A stretch of DNA of 64,000 nucleotides from Amphiura filiformis (lineage: Eukaryota > Echinodermata > Ophiuroidea > Amphilepidida > Amphiuridae), in NCBI RefSeq assembly GCF_039555335.1, contig NC_092628.1:77874713-77938712 (forward strand), read 5' to 3'. The position numbers were made by a program, and so were the translations under genes. Below the pieces are notes generated by a model that saw only the letters and a program-made list of their open reading frames with translations, was not told the origin of the DNA and made no database searches. Shown here piece after piece: positions 1-12,219 of the stretch (position 1 is the first letter of the stretch; every line of letters begins with the position of its first letter).

Positions 1-940
1 TGTCCATTGCTTTGGTCAAAGAACTTGTTTATTCTAAAAAACCAATGTTCTTTGTTTAATTTTTGGCCATGAATTTATGCTGCCATTTTTATGCTATAAT
101 TTTTGCAAACATATACAGAATGTCCCACAAATCTTAATACTCGGATGGTAAATATTATTGAAAAGCGGAGAAAAATGGGGTATTAAAAAGAGAGAAATCA
201 TCACGCTTTGACACAAATTTTATTTCACTTCTATCGGTGGTCTAGAACCAAAGTTATGCTTCATCTGACAAAGCAGTCAAAATTCGACCTCTGGAGATTT
301 AGCCAAATATTCACAGTTTTGGCCTTGTTTGGTCAATAATTAAAAAACAAAATCAGGCCAATATAAAAACATTCCCTGGAAAGGAGTTTCTAAAATAACA
401 AAAAAATACATAGAAGCAAAATTTTGGATTTTCCTTTTTCTATTATGTTCCCTAACATTTATGCAAAACATGTGGTTGATTTTCGTCCAAACTGTAGTTT
501 TTACACCAAGGGTCTTTTTATCTTTTCAGTTTCCGTAAGTCTTTTGTTCAGATACGAAAACGCAAGGGATTCAGTAAGTTACTGTAATCTGACTTCATTA
601 ATTATTATTATTATTATTCATTGTTAACTCTGAAGTACCCATCAGCTTATTTCAATAGACGTGATTGCTTATGTCAATAAAATCGGGAGAGAACAGATTA
701 TGTTAACACCAGTGTTTTTAATGGCCTAGCGCCCTCTCGTCTTTAACATTGGCAAATCTATATTAATTTGACAAAATGCATGCCAATCCGAATGACAAAG
801 TCCACTTTTTTCTGTAAAAACGTTGCAAATAAGCCCTAAAATCACAAAAGGTCCGCTTATGAGCCTGTCGAACCCCAAAGCACGTGTGCATGGCCACAGT
901 GTCGCCCTTCCATCAATGTCTATCTCCCTATTTTGCTTCC
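1..940. other. AT-rich intergenic DNA, no gene seen
   Basis: I see no conserved coding frame, RNA gene or obvious repeat family here. The short open frames have no recognisable motif and AT-biased composition. A short (ATT)n tract lies at about 600-618. Confidence 0.5.
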
Positions 941-941
941 T

Positions 942-1120
942 CTTGCCCCCCCCATGATCAGTCTCCCACCTCCCTCCCCAGTCCCTACTCTCCTCTCGAG
1001 TTCTTCTCTTTCTAGTCTTTCAGTCTCTCCCTCTCCTCTCTTTCTTCCTCACCCCTCCCACTCTCACTTGTTCAGTCTCAAGTATTTCCCTCCCTCCCTC
1101 CCTCCCTCCCTCTCCGTCCC
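942..1120. repeat. CT-rich low-complexity tract with (CCCT)n core
   Basis: The plus strand is almost pure pyrimidine. A clean CCCT microsatellite occupies about 1088-1112. Open frames on both strands here are compositional artefacts (proline/serine-rich on plus, glycine/arginine/glutamate-rich on minus). Confidence 0.8.
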
Positions 1121-1998
1121 TTGCGGAATTTATCAGTATGATCCATGACTGAAAATAAGCTCTGCAAAAATAAACATTTAAAATAAACCCGAGCCTTGCA
1201 TATAGACCCAACCAATTATCAGATTAGCTTGCCAGTGATACGAATGAATAGAATACATTATCTTTGCTCCAATGCAATTCTTTTGTTGTATTTCAATATA
1301 AAACATGATTACCAAATCACCACTTGTACGCGCCTCATTAGGAGATATTTGACTATTTTAGACGCTCGTTTCATCGCCAATATGAAAAACTTTTGCTTAT
1401 AACTTGGCAAATGGTTAGTATATATTTCAATGCAAGACAATTTTTACGAGCCACTTACGTCTAGGCGTAAGTGCATATACACCAAACACAAGTCAATTGA
1501 AGCCGTACAATTTACCGCGAATTTAGGACCGTAAAATTTAGACTCTTCTTTTGTCTAGATTAGCACCCAACCGCACATCTCAAGGTTTTATGTAAAAAAT
1601 CTATATAACTTACCAAAACGAAAACTGAAATTCACGAGCTTCAAATTTTCAGTAACTAACAAAAGGCTAGAATAAAAGATTGGCCACACCTGGGAGACTA
1701 CCACTTCAGAATAACAATGACTTACAAAAACTATTACGGTTACAGAAAAAGAAACTGAAAAGATAAAACGACGGCAAGCATTTGCCAAATCTATGTTTAT
1801 ATTTAGATTTCTTGACTACTTTACTTTCCCAGAAATGTATACTTTTATATTATGTTGCATAAATAATTAAGAAGTTATCACTTTAAATTAGTGCGGCATT
1901 TCTGGGAGTGCACAGTCCCCATCCATGTTGATTGCAGAATTCTCCCCGAGTTTTGATGCCTTTGTTTGCTGAATCATATCTTTTGTTCTAAACACCCA
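1121..1998. other. Gene-free stretch
   Basis: AT-rich sequence without a supported gene. Short open frames on both strands show no family signature. Confidence 0.4.
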
Positions 1999-2096
1999 TT
2001 GGCGTAGCGTGAGTCATCCAGCAACCATGATGGGAGAGGGGCGCATTTTCAAAACGATTGGGGCCGTGGCCCCCGTGGCCCTGACGTTACGCTACT
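1999..2096. repeat. Short dispersed-type repeat with inverted ends
   Basis: It begins with TTGGCGTAGCGTGAGTCA and ends with TGACGTTACGCTACTGAA, near-inverted ends around a G/C-rich middle (GGGGCCGTGGCCCCCGTGGC). Similar 'gcgtagcg...cgctacgccactg' ends occur in many invertebrate interspersed repeats. A related right-hand end (GGCTACGCCACTG) occurs at about 12273-12287. Confidence 0.45.
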
Positions 2097-2289
2097 GAAT
2101 AACCACCGATTGAAGTGAAATAAATTTTCTATTAAAGCTTTATTCTTTTTCATTACGGTACACACATTAACAAAACGATGGCATAAAGTTGGGTGGACCC
2201 TATCTAAGCTGCTTGGGTGGACTCGATTTAATATTATTCTCAATTTTTTATCAACCTTCTGATCTATATAATCATGTATACGAGGCAAA

Positions 2290-3110
2290 AACTTACCATC
2301 TGAACAAGGTTTTTGAACAGTGGGCGTATTGTAACTTTTGTTAATGTAGAAGTGTGTTTCACTGGTCTGATGAACACATCGCCGTAATTCGTCATTAAGT
2401 GATCTCGTAACTGCTGATGAGGTGATCCCTTACAATCTGAGGATTAAGAATTTTTAAAGATAGTAAAATACGACCGCCGGGTACGACACAGTCACTTAGC
2501 TTAGAGGGCTTAGACCCTATATACAGTAAGCCAAATAATTAAGGTACCAGTTACGTTCACCCCTGTATATCCTAAACAAATGCAGATATGTCATAATTGG
2601 AACCAACAGCCAATAGCTGCATCTTTTGGCTCGAATTTAAGACCCCATTCGCGTCGAAATTGTTCAAGAAATAAAGACATGACGATCCAAAAACCCAAGG
2701 AAGATGCCAATTTAAAAGTTGCAGTATACCACATTGCATGCCCTATTGATTTGTACACAAAGCGAACAAGAGAACTAGCGCCAGTGCTTTCATTGATTAG
2801 AACACAAAAGTGCAACTTTTTATTTCGTATCTTCATTAGGTTTTGGATCACCGTTTCTTTAATTCTCAACCAATTTCAACAAATAAGGTCTTAAATCAGA
2901 GCTAAAGAGTACAGGCGCCGACTGCTTGTTTTAATTTTGACACATTTGTCTTTATTTAGGATATACAGGGGGGGACACAACTGGTACCTTAATTCTTTTG
3001 CTTACTGTATTATTAGAATTCCATTGATGAATGTTTTTTGAATGTTTTCACTATTTTGTTATTATGACTTGCCAAAACAATTTGCATGGACTACAATGAT
3101 TGACTACTAC
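2290..3110 (+). repeat. Duplicated segment copy A, interrupted by a MITE
   Basis: About 230 bp (2297-2521) are closely similar to 53368-53588, including CACTGGTCTGATGAACACAT and TGCTGATGAGGTGATCCCTT. Weaker similarity resumes after the inserted element (TTTTTTGAATG..., TGCCAAAACAAT) to about 3100, matching 53655-53745. The interruption at TAGACCCTA is exactly where the MITE at 2524-3007 sits. This is either a dispersed element or an old segmental copy; I cannot tell which. Confidence 0.75.
2524..3007. mobile_element. Tc1/mariner-like MITE, 484 bp, TA duplication
   Basis: Its termini are inverted: the left end starts CAGTAAGCCAAATAATTAAG, and the right end read on the other strand starts CAGTAAGCAAAAGAATTAAG. 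Similarity continues through GGTACCAGTT and CCTGTATATCCTAAA, giving arms of about 60 bp. TA dinucleotides flank both ends (2522-2523 and 3008-3009), as is usual for the Tc1/mariner superfamily. Open frames inside (about 2580-2894 on both strands) have no transposase motif, so the element is non-autonomous. The paralogous segment at 53.59 kb lacks it. Confidence 0.8.
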
Positions 3111-5930
3111 TATATATTTCTGTATAATACAGTTTACAATGAAACAAGAAATGTCTTTAAAAAGACAACGCCATGGATGCAGATCATGTTTCATAATTTT
3201 ACATTGCAAGTACGTTGAATACTAGTAAATTTGAATGTTTGGTACAACTAACTGGGTGCGAAATATTGGCATTTATTGGTAAATACCACCAATGACATAC
3301 TAGGAAATACTCAAAATTTTCATGCTGAAAGCGGAATTGAAAAATGTGTGCTAAATAGGTCTACATATATTTTAATTCATACCTGAACAAATGGCTTTAA
3401 TTGAAATCACATCCTCTGAGTTTTACAACAATACAACAGTCTATATTTAGACAACCTTTAAGAATGTTTGCTGCTTAAGGGATTTCATATCAACCAAGTT
3501 TCATGACAATCCAACTATCTATTATCAGTAACTTTAACCTTGATATGACCTTGATGGTTTCCACAATCTGACAATCTATACTCAATTCACCTTGGATGAC
3601 CTTGACCTGACATTCAACATTTTCCGCTTACTAACTCATCATGTCCATAACCCCCATAACAATCTGTCCTTTTACCTTTTCTGTGTTTTACCATTTACCA
3701 ATATTTAGTAAATTACACTTAAAATCCATTAAAAGCATGGTATTTTATTTAAGATATATTTATTCACAATGTATAGTTTACTGGTAGTTACAATCTACCC
3801 CAATTACTGGTATTTACCCTCCCCCCTGACGATTAGTGTCACTCCCAACATCAATTATTGATGGTAGTAGTGGCACCTGCACTGTTTATACCCAGCTTGT
3901 TTCCTTGTTTGGTCAGATCAGGGAATGGTCACTCAGATTAATGCTCACTATTATTGTTGAATTAGTGGTCACACTTGTTGCAGCTTATCAGTAGCCTGGA
4001 TCAGCAGGAGTGCAATTGTATCCTTTTTCATAGAGCAATGGTTGTTCAAAATGTTTAATATCAAATGGTTCCTAAAAACCTTATTTGTGAATGGATTTCC
4101 ATCGTTGAAAAAACAAAATGTATGTTTAATATATTAATTATTTCATTAATAGCAATTTCCTAAGTTTCCATCCATAAATAACCACAGAGCATTATCTGTT
4201 TACAAAATAAGTGTTTATTTCAGATTTCCAATTATAGCCATGTTATCAATAAATACTGATAAGAGGTCAAATCCAGACCTTCTGGTCATATTTACATTGT
4301 TATAGTCAAAATGGTAGTGCCTGGCAACCCAGTCTGCATGTGGCTCAGTCACAAACATACACGACAGAAACTGGCTGTGAAGGAGCCTATATGCACGTAA
4401 ACAACTTTAATTCTTATTATAAAATCCGTTTTTGAGTATAATAGGAAAACACTCAGATACCATGGATGGATACTGACTATATATTTAGAGAACTTTGCCT
4501 ACTAGGAATTTCATTGAAACATGGGATAGGTGGAAAACAATCGGACAAGTATTAATTCAAAAGAAAATATCCTATTTTGGTCAAAATTTAACCAATTTGA
4601 ATATGTTGGGTGTCAATCTGGACTGAAAATGAGCCATTCGCCAGATTTCGTTGATTACAGCAAAATTTCATCCATAGACAAAAAACTTATTCAGCACATT
4701 TCATATCTACCTAAACTCTTGAACAACCTCATCCTTTTTTCTGAAAATAACCACATTTTGAAGGTTATCACAAGAAACTCATGCATATGCAAAATGAAGC
4801 AATTCCCTATTGCTAACTTGGTAAAATGCACACTTGTAGCCCAATCTCGTACGTCATAGCACCCAATTTTGGTTTGTTGTTTCAAAATATTGCAATTACA
4901 CATTAGTTCTTTCAAACATAAAACGCTAAAATCCAAATCTAGAACAATCGAACATAGCTGATCATTATATTTATAAAGATATAGCAAACTTTCCATGATA
5001 GAGATTCGACCCAAGATAAATTACACCTAAATTGAGTGTCAATTCAGTATTATACCCGCCTGGCGGGAACAAAATATTCTAAGTCATTGAATCCTAAGTT
5101 AATATTATATTACAATACTTTTGGTTTCCTTTTATATTTCAAAAAATTAATTATAAGATAGGATTCCCCAATTTTGCGCATTTGTATATGGCGACATAGT
5201 GATGTCATATGCAGAATGTTGGTGCTTATTTTGGTATAAAACAACATCTTGGATCGTACAGATGCCCAGAATCAAGCATGTAACCAAAATACCTCAGTAG
5301 TACATTAGTATAAATTAATTGATGGCAACCACGTGATGGATCATCTAAATGGGGTCTCTTGAGTGAATGTAAAATTCATGAATTTTGAAACCTCGTGCTC
5401 GTTATGTGACACATTTCACCAATCTTATGGACTAATATAATTATATGGACAGATATTAGGTTGTGTAATACAAATAAAACAGTAAAAATGTTCTGAACAG
5501 CATATCAGAAGTTAGGAAATAATTATAAACTTACTGTTTTTTAATGTTAGCCTAGACAGAAAAATAGCATACATAGATAAACAAATAGTGTACTTTAATA
5601 TACACAAAATGAAAATCATCCCATAAGACATAATAGATAGAGAAAAAATTTAAAATGATTTCTAAAATATTTTGTATTTTATGGTACATGTATATCATGA
5701 ATGTCCAAAGATACTGGATTAGAATTATAACAATTAGAATCATATTGATTTTTCATGACCCCTGAATCATGTTTAGAATTAACAGAGTCAAGAAGTAAAG
5801 ATGATATTAAACTTAAGTAAAAATATAATCTTTTGTAATCAAATTTACGAATCGAATACATTAGGGGAGAAGATAAAAGAGGAATATTGAATATTTTTCA
5901 CTCTCTTGTTTTCTACTTTACCATGTTTAC
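3111..5930. other. Gene-free stretch with diverged repeat traces
   Basis: No gene is supported. The piece at about 4055-4200 resembles 15385-15500 (shared order: CTAAAAAC, GTTGAAAA.ACAAAA, ATTTCATTAATA/ATCAATA, CCATAAA), and the ends near 3765 and 14990 share CAATGTATAGTTTA. That suggests two old copies of an unnamed repeat. Remaining open frames look like chance. Confidence 0.4.
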
Positions 5931-5932
5931 TA

Positions 5933-6164
5933 CAGGACGGTCCAAAAAGAACTTTAATCAATTTAAAATGTTAATTGATCACGGAGTTTAGACCAGCTAT
6001 TCACAATACTGTCACATATTCTACATATCTTTCTATGAATATGTGGTGAAAACTTTAAACATAAAATTTAATTTTAAAAGAGCATCATTTTTTTAAATAG
6101 CTGTTCAAAACTCTGACAAATGAAGCTTTAAAATAATGGATAAAGCTCTTTTTGGATCACCTTG
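5933..6164. mobile_element. Short TIR element (MITE), 232 bp, TA duplication
   Basis: The left terminus is CAGGACGGTCCAAAAAGAAC. The right terminus on the minus strand is CAAGGTGATCCAAAAAGAGC. These are imperfect TIRs of about 24 bp. TA flanks both ends (5931-5932, 6165-6166). There is no coding capacity. TIRs of this style are seen in Tc1/mariner-type non-autonomous elements. Confidence 0.75.
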
Positions 6165-6257
6165 TATTTACAATAAAGTATTTGCAAAATGCAATTCAGT
6201 CTTCAGCGGAAGCTGATTCGAGTTTATATACCAATTAATCAATTATTTTTAGATTAA

Positions 6258-6514
6258 TGGCTCGGTTAGCGCCTGACGTTTTAACGTATTTTTGTGAGAC
6301 CTGAGAACACATATCGAATTGCATTTTGAATACGAGTTATGCCCTTCTTATGTCAAATAATTTAGATTTTTTGGAATTTTATGACAAATGATATTGTCAT
6401 TTTATTATTTAAATTATTTGAAGGACATTCTTCGTATTCAGAATGCAATTCGATATGTCTGATGTGCTCTCATGTCCAACTAAAAATACTGTCCAAACGC
6501 TCATACCAGAACCC
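6258..6514. mobile_element. TTAA-flanked MITE, family I, short copy
   Basis: It is flanked by TTAA at 6254-6257 and 6515-6518. Inverted arms share CATATCGAATTGCATT and the region GTATTTTT...GAGA.CACAT. The same arms appear in the larger copy at 41934-42538. TTAA target sites are typical of piggyBac and Kolobok elements; the superfamily is inferred from the target site only. Confidence 0.7.
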
Positions 6515-6518
6515 TTAA

Positions 6519-6886
6519 AGCCATAATGTACGATCTTATAATATGAATTTCGTTAATTTTTTTCAAACCCGATTTTTTTGCATATTTGTAATGTTTACAC
6601 ATGTTCTGACTTGCACCTAAATGGAATCTGCCAAATTTTTTGTCTTTGTAGGTTAACAGAGCAAAGTTCGACATATTATCATAATTTAAAAATTATGATA
6701 ACATGTCCTCCCATAGAACTGCGTGTTAAATGGCCAAAATAACCAGTGGGGTTTCTTTCACTTTACCTTGTTTTTTCAACTTAAAATGGACGGCAACCCT
6801 TCCCGTCAGTTATTACTAAAATTATTTTAACATTTTGAATAAAGAATAACAGAATTAAAATTTGACGGAAATCGTACATTAAGGCT
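6519..6886. mobile_element. TTAA-flanked MITE, family II, abutting family I
   Basis: It starts AGCCATAATGTACGAT and ends ATCGTACATTAAGGCT, inverted ends with a 1-bp length difference. TTAA flanks it at 6515-6518 and 6887-6890, and the left TTAA is also the right target site of the preceding MITE. A hairpin-forming segment lies at about 6672-6705 (TATCATAATTTAAAAATTAT). A sequence starting like its end, TTAAAGCCATAATACATGAT, recurs at 41181, just past the receptor stop codon. Confidence 0.7.
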
Positions 6887-7309
6887 TTAACCCTGTTAAA
6901 TGTTGTTAAACTTGAATTGGTAAATGTCAGACAATCAGACATACTCTGTTTTTACAGGTACCCATGGTAACGGTAACATCTCGATCCTACAAGTACAATG
7001 ATATCTATTTTTGGTTTAAAGATCACGGTACTTCTTTAGACCAATGAAGATGTATCCATTAATATCATATTCCCATTGTTACGAGCTGTCTCGATACAGA
7101 TGAATGTGAGTTTGACTCCTGAAAATCATTCAATTCCTACTCATCATATGTGAGAGTGGCAACGAAAAACGTAATTAACGTATAAGTCATGTTATATAGT
7201 TTATAGAGTACCGTATGTGGAAATATACGTTTCTTATTGAAGTATGGTGGGGTGGAAATATCAGATAATATGCTAATTAGTATAATATAACTATCGTTAG
7301 CATAATTAT
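6887..7309. other. Gene-free stretch
   Basis: AT-rich, with no supported gene or repeat family. Confidence 0.4.
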
Positions 7310-7590
7310 AAATGTAGCACTGTTTTCGGACATTATTTTTTCTTGCTATACTGAGCGCTAATTATAGCACTTATTGCGCCCTCTCGAAATCAATACGATG
7401 TAATGTAGTTAAATTAGTGTTAGCATAATTAGCGCGGTTTTCAGACTTTTCCTCGCTACAAACATCTTCGTACTTATCATTCTTGGTTTCAAAGAACGTG
7501 GTTCTAGACGACAACATGGTGCCAATTCATTTAATTTATAGCGTTAGCATAATTAGCGCGGTTTTCGGACATTTTTTTCTTGCTACAAAG
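7310..7590. repeat. Degenerate tandem repeat, period about 110-125 bp
   Basis: Three copies of a phrase resembling AATTAGCGCGGTTTTCGGAC followed by TTTT..CT(C/T)GCTA occur near 7318, 7430 and 7554, each with a preceding GTTAGCATAATTA-like segment in the later copies. Confidence 0.6.
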
Positions 7591-7752
7591 CGAGTATGAT
7601 AACAAAATATTTAATTGATAGAAAGTGACATAGATAGACATGTACCTATACCTGGCAGTGTTTATTGGGTGTTCACAGATTGGGCAAAAGGTTAATTGAA
7701 ATACCACGACTAGGCCATGTTATGTGAATACAACACGTCTTTTTTTTTTCAA

Positions 7753-8006
7753 GTTCGAATTAGCGACGTGTTTGTCGAATTCGGAAGTGCTTTTCAAATT
7801 CGGACTAGCAAAGTGCCTTTCAAATTCGGACTAAAAACGTGCTTTTCAGATTCGGAGTAGCGACTTGTTTTTTATTTTCGAACTACCGAAGCTTTTTTTC
7901 GGACTAACGAACCTAAAATGACCTTCTGACTGACGAACCCCGGAAAGGAAATTTGCACTTCGGACTGCCGACGTTTTGGACTGCCGACGTTTCGGACTGA
8001 CACCAT
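7753..8006. repeat. Degenerate minisatellite, about 27-30 bp period
   Basis: Successive variants of a phrase like TTTTCAAATTCGGACTAGCG (GTGCTTTTCAAATTCGGACT, GTGCCTTTCAAATTCGGACT, GTGCTTTTCAGATTCGGAGT) decay to the right into CGGACTGCCGACGTTTYGGA units. No coding is supported, although a minus-strand frame crosses it. Confidence 0.7.
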
Positions 8007-8640
8007 GTATCCCTTCTTTGATGGTGGAGACATTAGAATTAATTTTACAATATAATTATTTACTGTTAAGACACTATTAAAATTTGACGATGGTCCGTAA
8101 TTTTTAACACAATAAAAAGCAATAAAATCGATATGAACGTGTTGGAGCACACTTGTGTAAAAGGAAATCGGGATGCTCGAGATATCAATCACTGAACATT
8201 AGTGCAATCAGAAAATGCTGCAACGTCTATACGTATATAACTGTGATAAAAGAGATGATAGATGATAGCTGTGGCACTATTCAGTGATATCCGCGAAAGC
8301 GTAAAACTATATTTGCAAGGTGTAGGAATAGTTTCAATTCAAAGTTATGGATAAAGTGTATATCGTATTGAAAAAAATAGCTAAAGGGTAGAAAACTGCT
8401 GAGAAAACAATGGAAGCTCATTTTATATACATGTATATCATCAGCATTACATGCACCATTACCCAAATGAGTTTAATATGAACCCAAGCTACCCAGTGAC
8501 TTTTTCAGAAGGGGCAAGGGGGGAGGGGGCAAGGCAAATTTAAAGGGGGGGGGGGAACTTTGACGAAAATTGTCAAAAATGTGCTAAAAATTACAAAAAA
8601 GGCCATTCATAGGGGGGATTGAAGTCATATCTTCCATAGA
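8007..8640. other. Gene-free stretch ending in a G-rich repeat half
   Basis: No gene is seen. At about 8508-8560 there is a G-rich segment (GGGGCAAGGGGGGAGGGGGC). A comparable segment resumes after the LINE at about 12221-12290 and ends in CCCCTTGCCCTGGCTACGCC. The LINE therefore appears to sit inside an older dispersed repeat. Confidence 0.5.
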
Positions 8641-11600
8641 TTAATAGGTGTGCACCCTTGTGGTAGCACCCTGAACCTCTCTCCAGAGCAGATAGTGATT
8701 TTACCAGCTCTAGCTATCTGCTAATCTTGTATTTGCATCTATTGTCTTTGGATAGTGTTTCTGATCATTGTGGACATAAAATTTGGGCTGTGCTGTCAAC
8801 ATTTGGGCGGAAATAACATTGACTTGTTTTTCTACATCATCCTCCCTACTGTAGCCCATGGCCACCATATTTATACACAGTGTTTGGATATCATTGCTTG
8901 TGGTGTCATCTATTTCAATTGGATACCTATGGATTGATCAGTCTAATCCTCTTGACTGTACACTGAACCCATGTATTGATCAGATTAATCCACTTCAGAG
9001 TACTCACCCTATTGATGGACTAATTAGCTACAGGACAATCACAATGTGTTATAGCAGGAGTGATATCTTATCATGTAATAGTGGTAACTCTACTAGACTT
9101 GATCAAGCCGTTTGGAATAATATCAAGTCACTTGGTATTAATTCACACAAGCCAACCAGAAGGGGGAAAAAGAAGAAATTACCAGCTACTGTACATTCTG
9201 TGTTACAATCAAACTCATCACATTCTGCTTCCATTGACGCAAATCATGATCTATCCTTCTGCGTTTGGAATGCACGTTCCATCCGTAACAAAGTCACAAT
9301 GTATTTGGACTTTATGCTCGAGCACGACATCTACTTCACGATTCTCACGGAAACATGGTTAAATGATCCCGTCGTCATAGCAGATCTAACGCCTGCAGGT
9401 TACTCCTTCATAAGTGTACCACGCAATTCAGAAAACTATGGTGGAGGTATTGGGGCTTTATTTAAAGATGACCTGAAATTACAGCTCATTCCGACGGGAC
9501 ATCACTTCACCACCTTTGAGCATGCATGCTTTACCAACATAAGTAAAAGCGTGTATTTCATTGCTGTGTACAGGCCCTATCCATCCCCAGTCAATGGCTT
9601 CAAAACATCCACTTTCTTGGATGAATTTGATACTTTCATAGGAGGCTTTGTGAACACTCTCAACCGTAAAGTTGTATTTCACGTTAATAACCCGACAAAA
9701 TCAGATGTGTCCAATTTTATGACTACACTCGGCAATTCAGGTTTTGAGCAATACGTTACATTCCCAACGCATCGATCTGGGAATACATTGGATCTTGTTA
9801 TCTCACGTCCTGAAGACAATCTCATCAAGGACTGCATCCAAGAATCAATGCTTTCCGACCATCATGTTGTTTATTGCTTGGTCGCGATGTCAAAGCCAAA
9901 ATATCAGAAAACCGAGTTTGTCACACGCAATTTCAAAGATATTGATCTCAAATCATTCCATGATGATCTTATCTCTGACTTTGATTCTCAAAGTGACACT
10001 GTCAATGATCTTGTTGAACTCTACAATAACACCATAAAGAACACTCTTGATAAGCATGCTCCTACCACTGTCCGATCTCGTACCAATAGACCACATCAGC
10101 CTTGGTACAATACTGACATCCATGTTGCCCGTCGCCTCCGCCGCAAATATGAGCGTAAATGGAGGACAACCGGCCTTGAAATTCACCGTCAGATCTACAT
10201 TGACCAAAGAAAGCTGGTTAATGAAATGATAGACAAAGCCAAAAAGGAGCATTACAGATCTGAATTTGAACAAGCTGACTCTAAAACAATGTTCAAGAAA
10301 GTAAATTCCCTCCTCGGTAAAGGCACAAAAATACTGCCTGCACATGAATCTGCACAAGATCTCAGTAATGACTTTGCCACCTTCTTTACTGATAAAGTCA
10401 ACATAATCTACCAAGGCATTGAAAAAGAACTTGAGAATGCCAATGTTGCTAGTGATGTAGCTCCGTCCTCACCTGTTGATTGTAGTTTTCATGAATTCAA
10501 CCCAGTGAGTGAAGAAGAAATCTTAGCTCATATCAACAAAGCACCATCAAAAACTTGTCTTCTGGACCCGTTGCCAACATGGTTCATAAAACAAAACCCA
10601 TCAATGTTTGTTCCAATGATCACCGAGGTTGTCAATACATCTCTCAGCTCAGGAGTGTTCCCATCCTCATTGAAGCACGCTGTTGTTGCTCCTATTATCA
10701 AAAAACAATCGCTGGACCCCAACGAGTTAAGAAACTATCGCCCAGTATCAAACATACCATTTGTGTCGAAAGTCATCGAAAAACATGCTGTCAATAACAT
10801 CAATGATTACATGACCAGAGAAAATCTACGTGAACCCTTACAGTCGGCTTACAGGACTTCACACAGTACTGAGTCAGCCCTGCTGAAAGTTAAAGACGAC
10901 ATCATGCAGCATGTTTCTCAGCGCAGAGGTGTATTCCTAGTCCTTTTGGACTTAAGCGCAGCGTTTGACACTGTGAGCCACTCAATCTTGCTTGATCGCC
11001 TTCATCACGACATCGGTGTAACAGGGACTGCGCTGGAGTGGTATGAATCTTACCTGTCGGAGAGAACATCATGTGTTTGTATTGATGGGGTGTTCTCCAA
11101 CTCTCATGTTTTGAAGTATGGCCTACCTCAGGGGTCGATCGTGGGCCCACAGTCATTCACCATCTACTCTGTTCCCATTGGTCGCATAGTACGGCAGCAC
11201 AGGCTGCAATTCCATATGTATGCTGATGACATACAACTGTATTTGCCATTCAATCCATGTGACCCACAATCCATCACAACTTCGCTCTCGCAGCTCTCTT
11301 CGTGCATTTTTGACATTAAGTCATGGATGACGAAGAACATGCTCAAGCTTAATGAAGAGAAGACAGAGTTTTTGTTGCTGTTCCTGAACATCTCAAGTGC
11401 AAGATGCCTCCTGTATCCTTGCAAGTTTGTGGTAAGACAATAACACCTTCTGAGAATGTCCGTAATCTGGGAGTTGTCTTTGACACTTCAATGACAATGT
11501 CTTCTCATATCACAAGTCTCTGCACCAGTCTCAACTATCAACTCAGAAATATATCGCGCATTCGCAAATATCTTGACTTTGATTCTTGTCACTCTGTCAT

Positions 11601-12219
11601 CCGGGCTCTAGTTCTGTCAAGACTCGATTATGGTAATGCTTTATTGCTTGGCTCCAACAAAACGGACATCAAACGGCTCCAACGCATACAAAACTGGTCT
11701 GCGAAATTAATTTGTGGTGCGCTGAAATTTGACCATGCCACGCTGTGCTTACAACAACTGCACTGGCTACCTGTCAAAGACCGTATAACATTTAAGATCA
11801 TTGTACTCGTCTATAAGTGCCTCCATGGAGCTGCGCCCGACTATTTAGCATCTTGCCTGACTCTGTACCAGCCGCTACGAGCTAGTCTTCGTTCAGCTTC
11901 TGACATCACCCGGCTATCCGAACGCACTCCTACTAAAACACTCATATCTGCTCATAACCGGACTTTTTCATATATCGCTCCGCACATCTGGAACAACTTA
12001 CCAGCTGAAATCAGAAACTGTGACACACTCTCCAAGTTCAAAAAATGTCTGAAAACACACTTGTATCCAAATGATGAATAATGTTTTTGCTTGTATTGTA
12101 TAATATATATTTGCCATTCTCTCTTATTGCCGTTTTTCACTGGTTCATACTGCGCTTTGATCTTGATGTAACAGCGCTATATTAAATGCACTTTTGTATG
12201 TATGTATGTATGTATGTAT
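8641..12219 (+). mobile_element. CR1/L2-type non-LTR retrotransposon (LINE), nearly full length
   Basis: The element carries an APE-type endonuclease and a reverse transcriptase in ORF2 order. It ends in a 3' UTR with AACAGCGCTATATTAAATGC and a (TATG)n tail at about 12196-12220, the microsatellite-style 3' end typical of L2/CR1 elements. The 5' limit is uncertain; the coding region is open from 8858, and 8641-8857 may be 5' UTR. No ORF1-like protein is recognised. It is related to the minus-strand LINE at 13124-14580. Clade assignment rests on domain order and tail style, without a phylogeny. Confidence 0.8.
8858..12081 (+). pseudogene. LINE ORF2: endonuclease plus reverse transcriptase, frameshifted, endonuclease motif deleted
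   Basis: The first frame (8858-11443) begins with a hydrophobic, unassigned N-terminus of about 125 residues. The APE endonuclease follows: WNARSIRNK near residue 136, LTETWL near 166, TFPTHRSGNTLDLVIS and SDHHVVYC. The segment that should read '(L)GDFN-HVNN' reads KVVFHVNNPTKSDV, so the catalytic GDFN is gone by an in-frame loss of about 15-18 bp. The reverse transcriptase follows with LRNYRPVS, LLDLSAAFDTVSH (motif A aspartate), GLPQGSIVGP and MYADD (motif C) near residue 788. Around 11375-11400 the frame shifts; the C-terminal part (in frame from PEHLKCKMPP, to 12081) continues with RNLGVVFD, VLSRLDYGNALL, IQNWSAKLI, LHWLPVKDRI and WNNLPAEIR. This copy is dead by two independent lesions. 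The first methionine was taken only because it opens the frame. Confidence 0.85.

Noticed and set aside
933-1211. Proline/serine-rich and arginine/glutamate-rich open frames
   Set aside because: Produced by the CT-rich microsatellite tract.
2341-2430. CTGATGAACACATCGCC and CTGATGAGG as further hammerhead cores
   Set aside because: No GAAA at suitable spacing and no stem III; part of a dispersed duplicated segment.
2580-2894. Open frames on both strands within the Tc1/mariner-like MITE as a possible transposase
   Set aside because: Only about 100 residues, no DDE/DD34D motifs, and equal openness on both strands.
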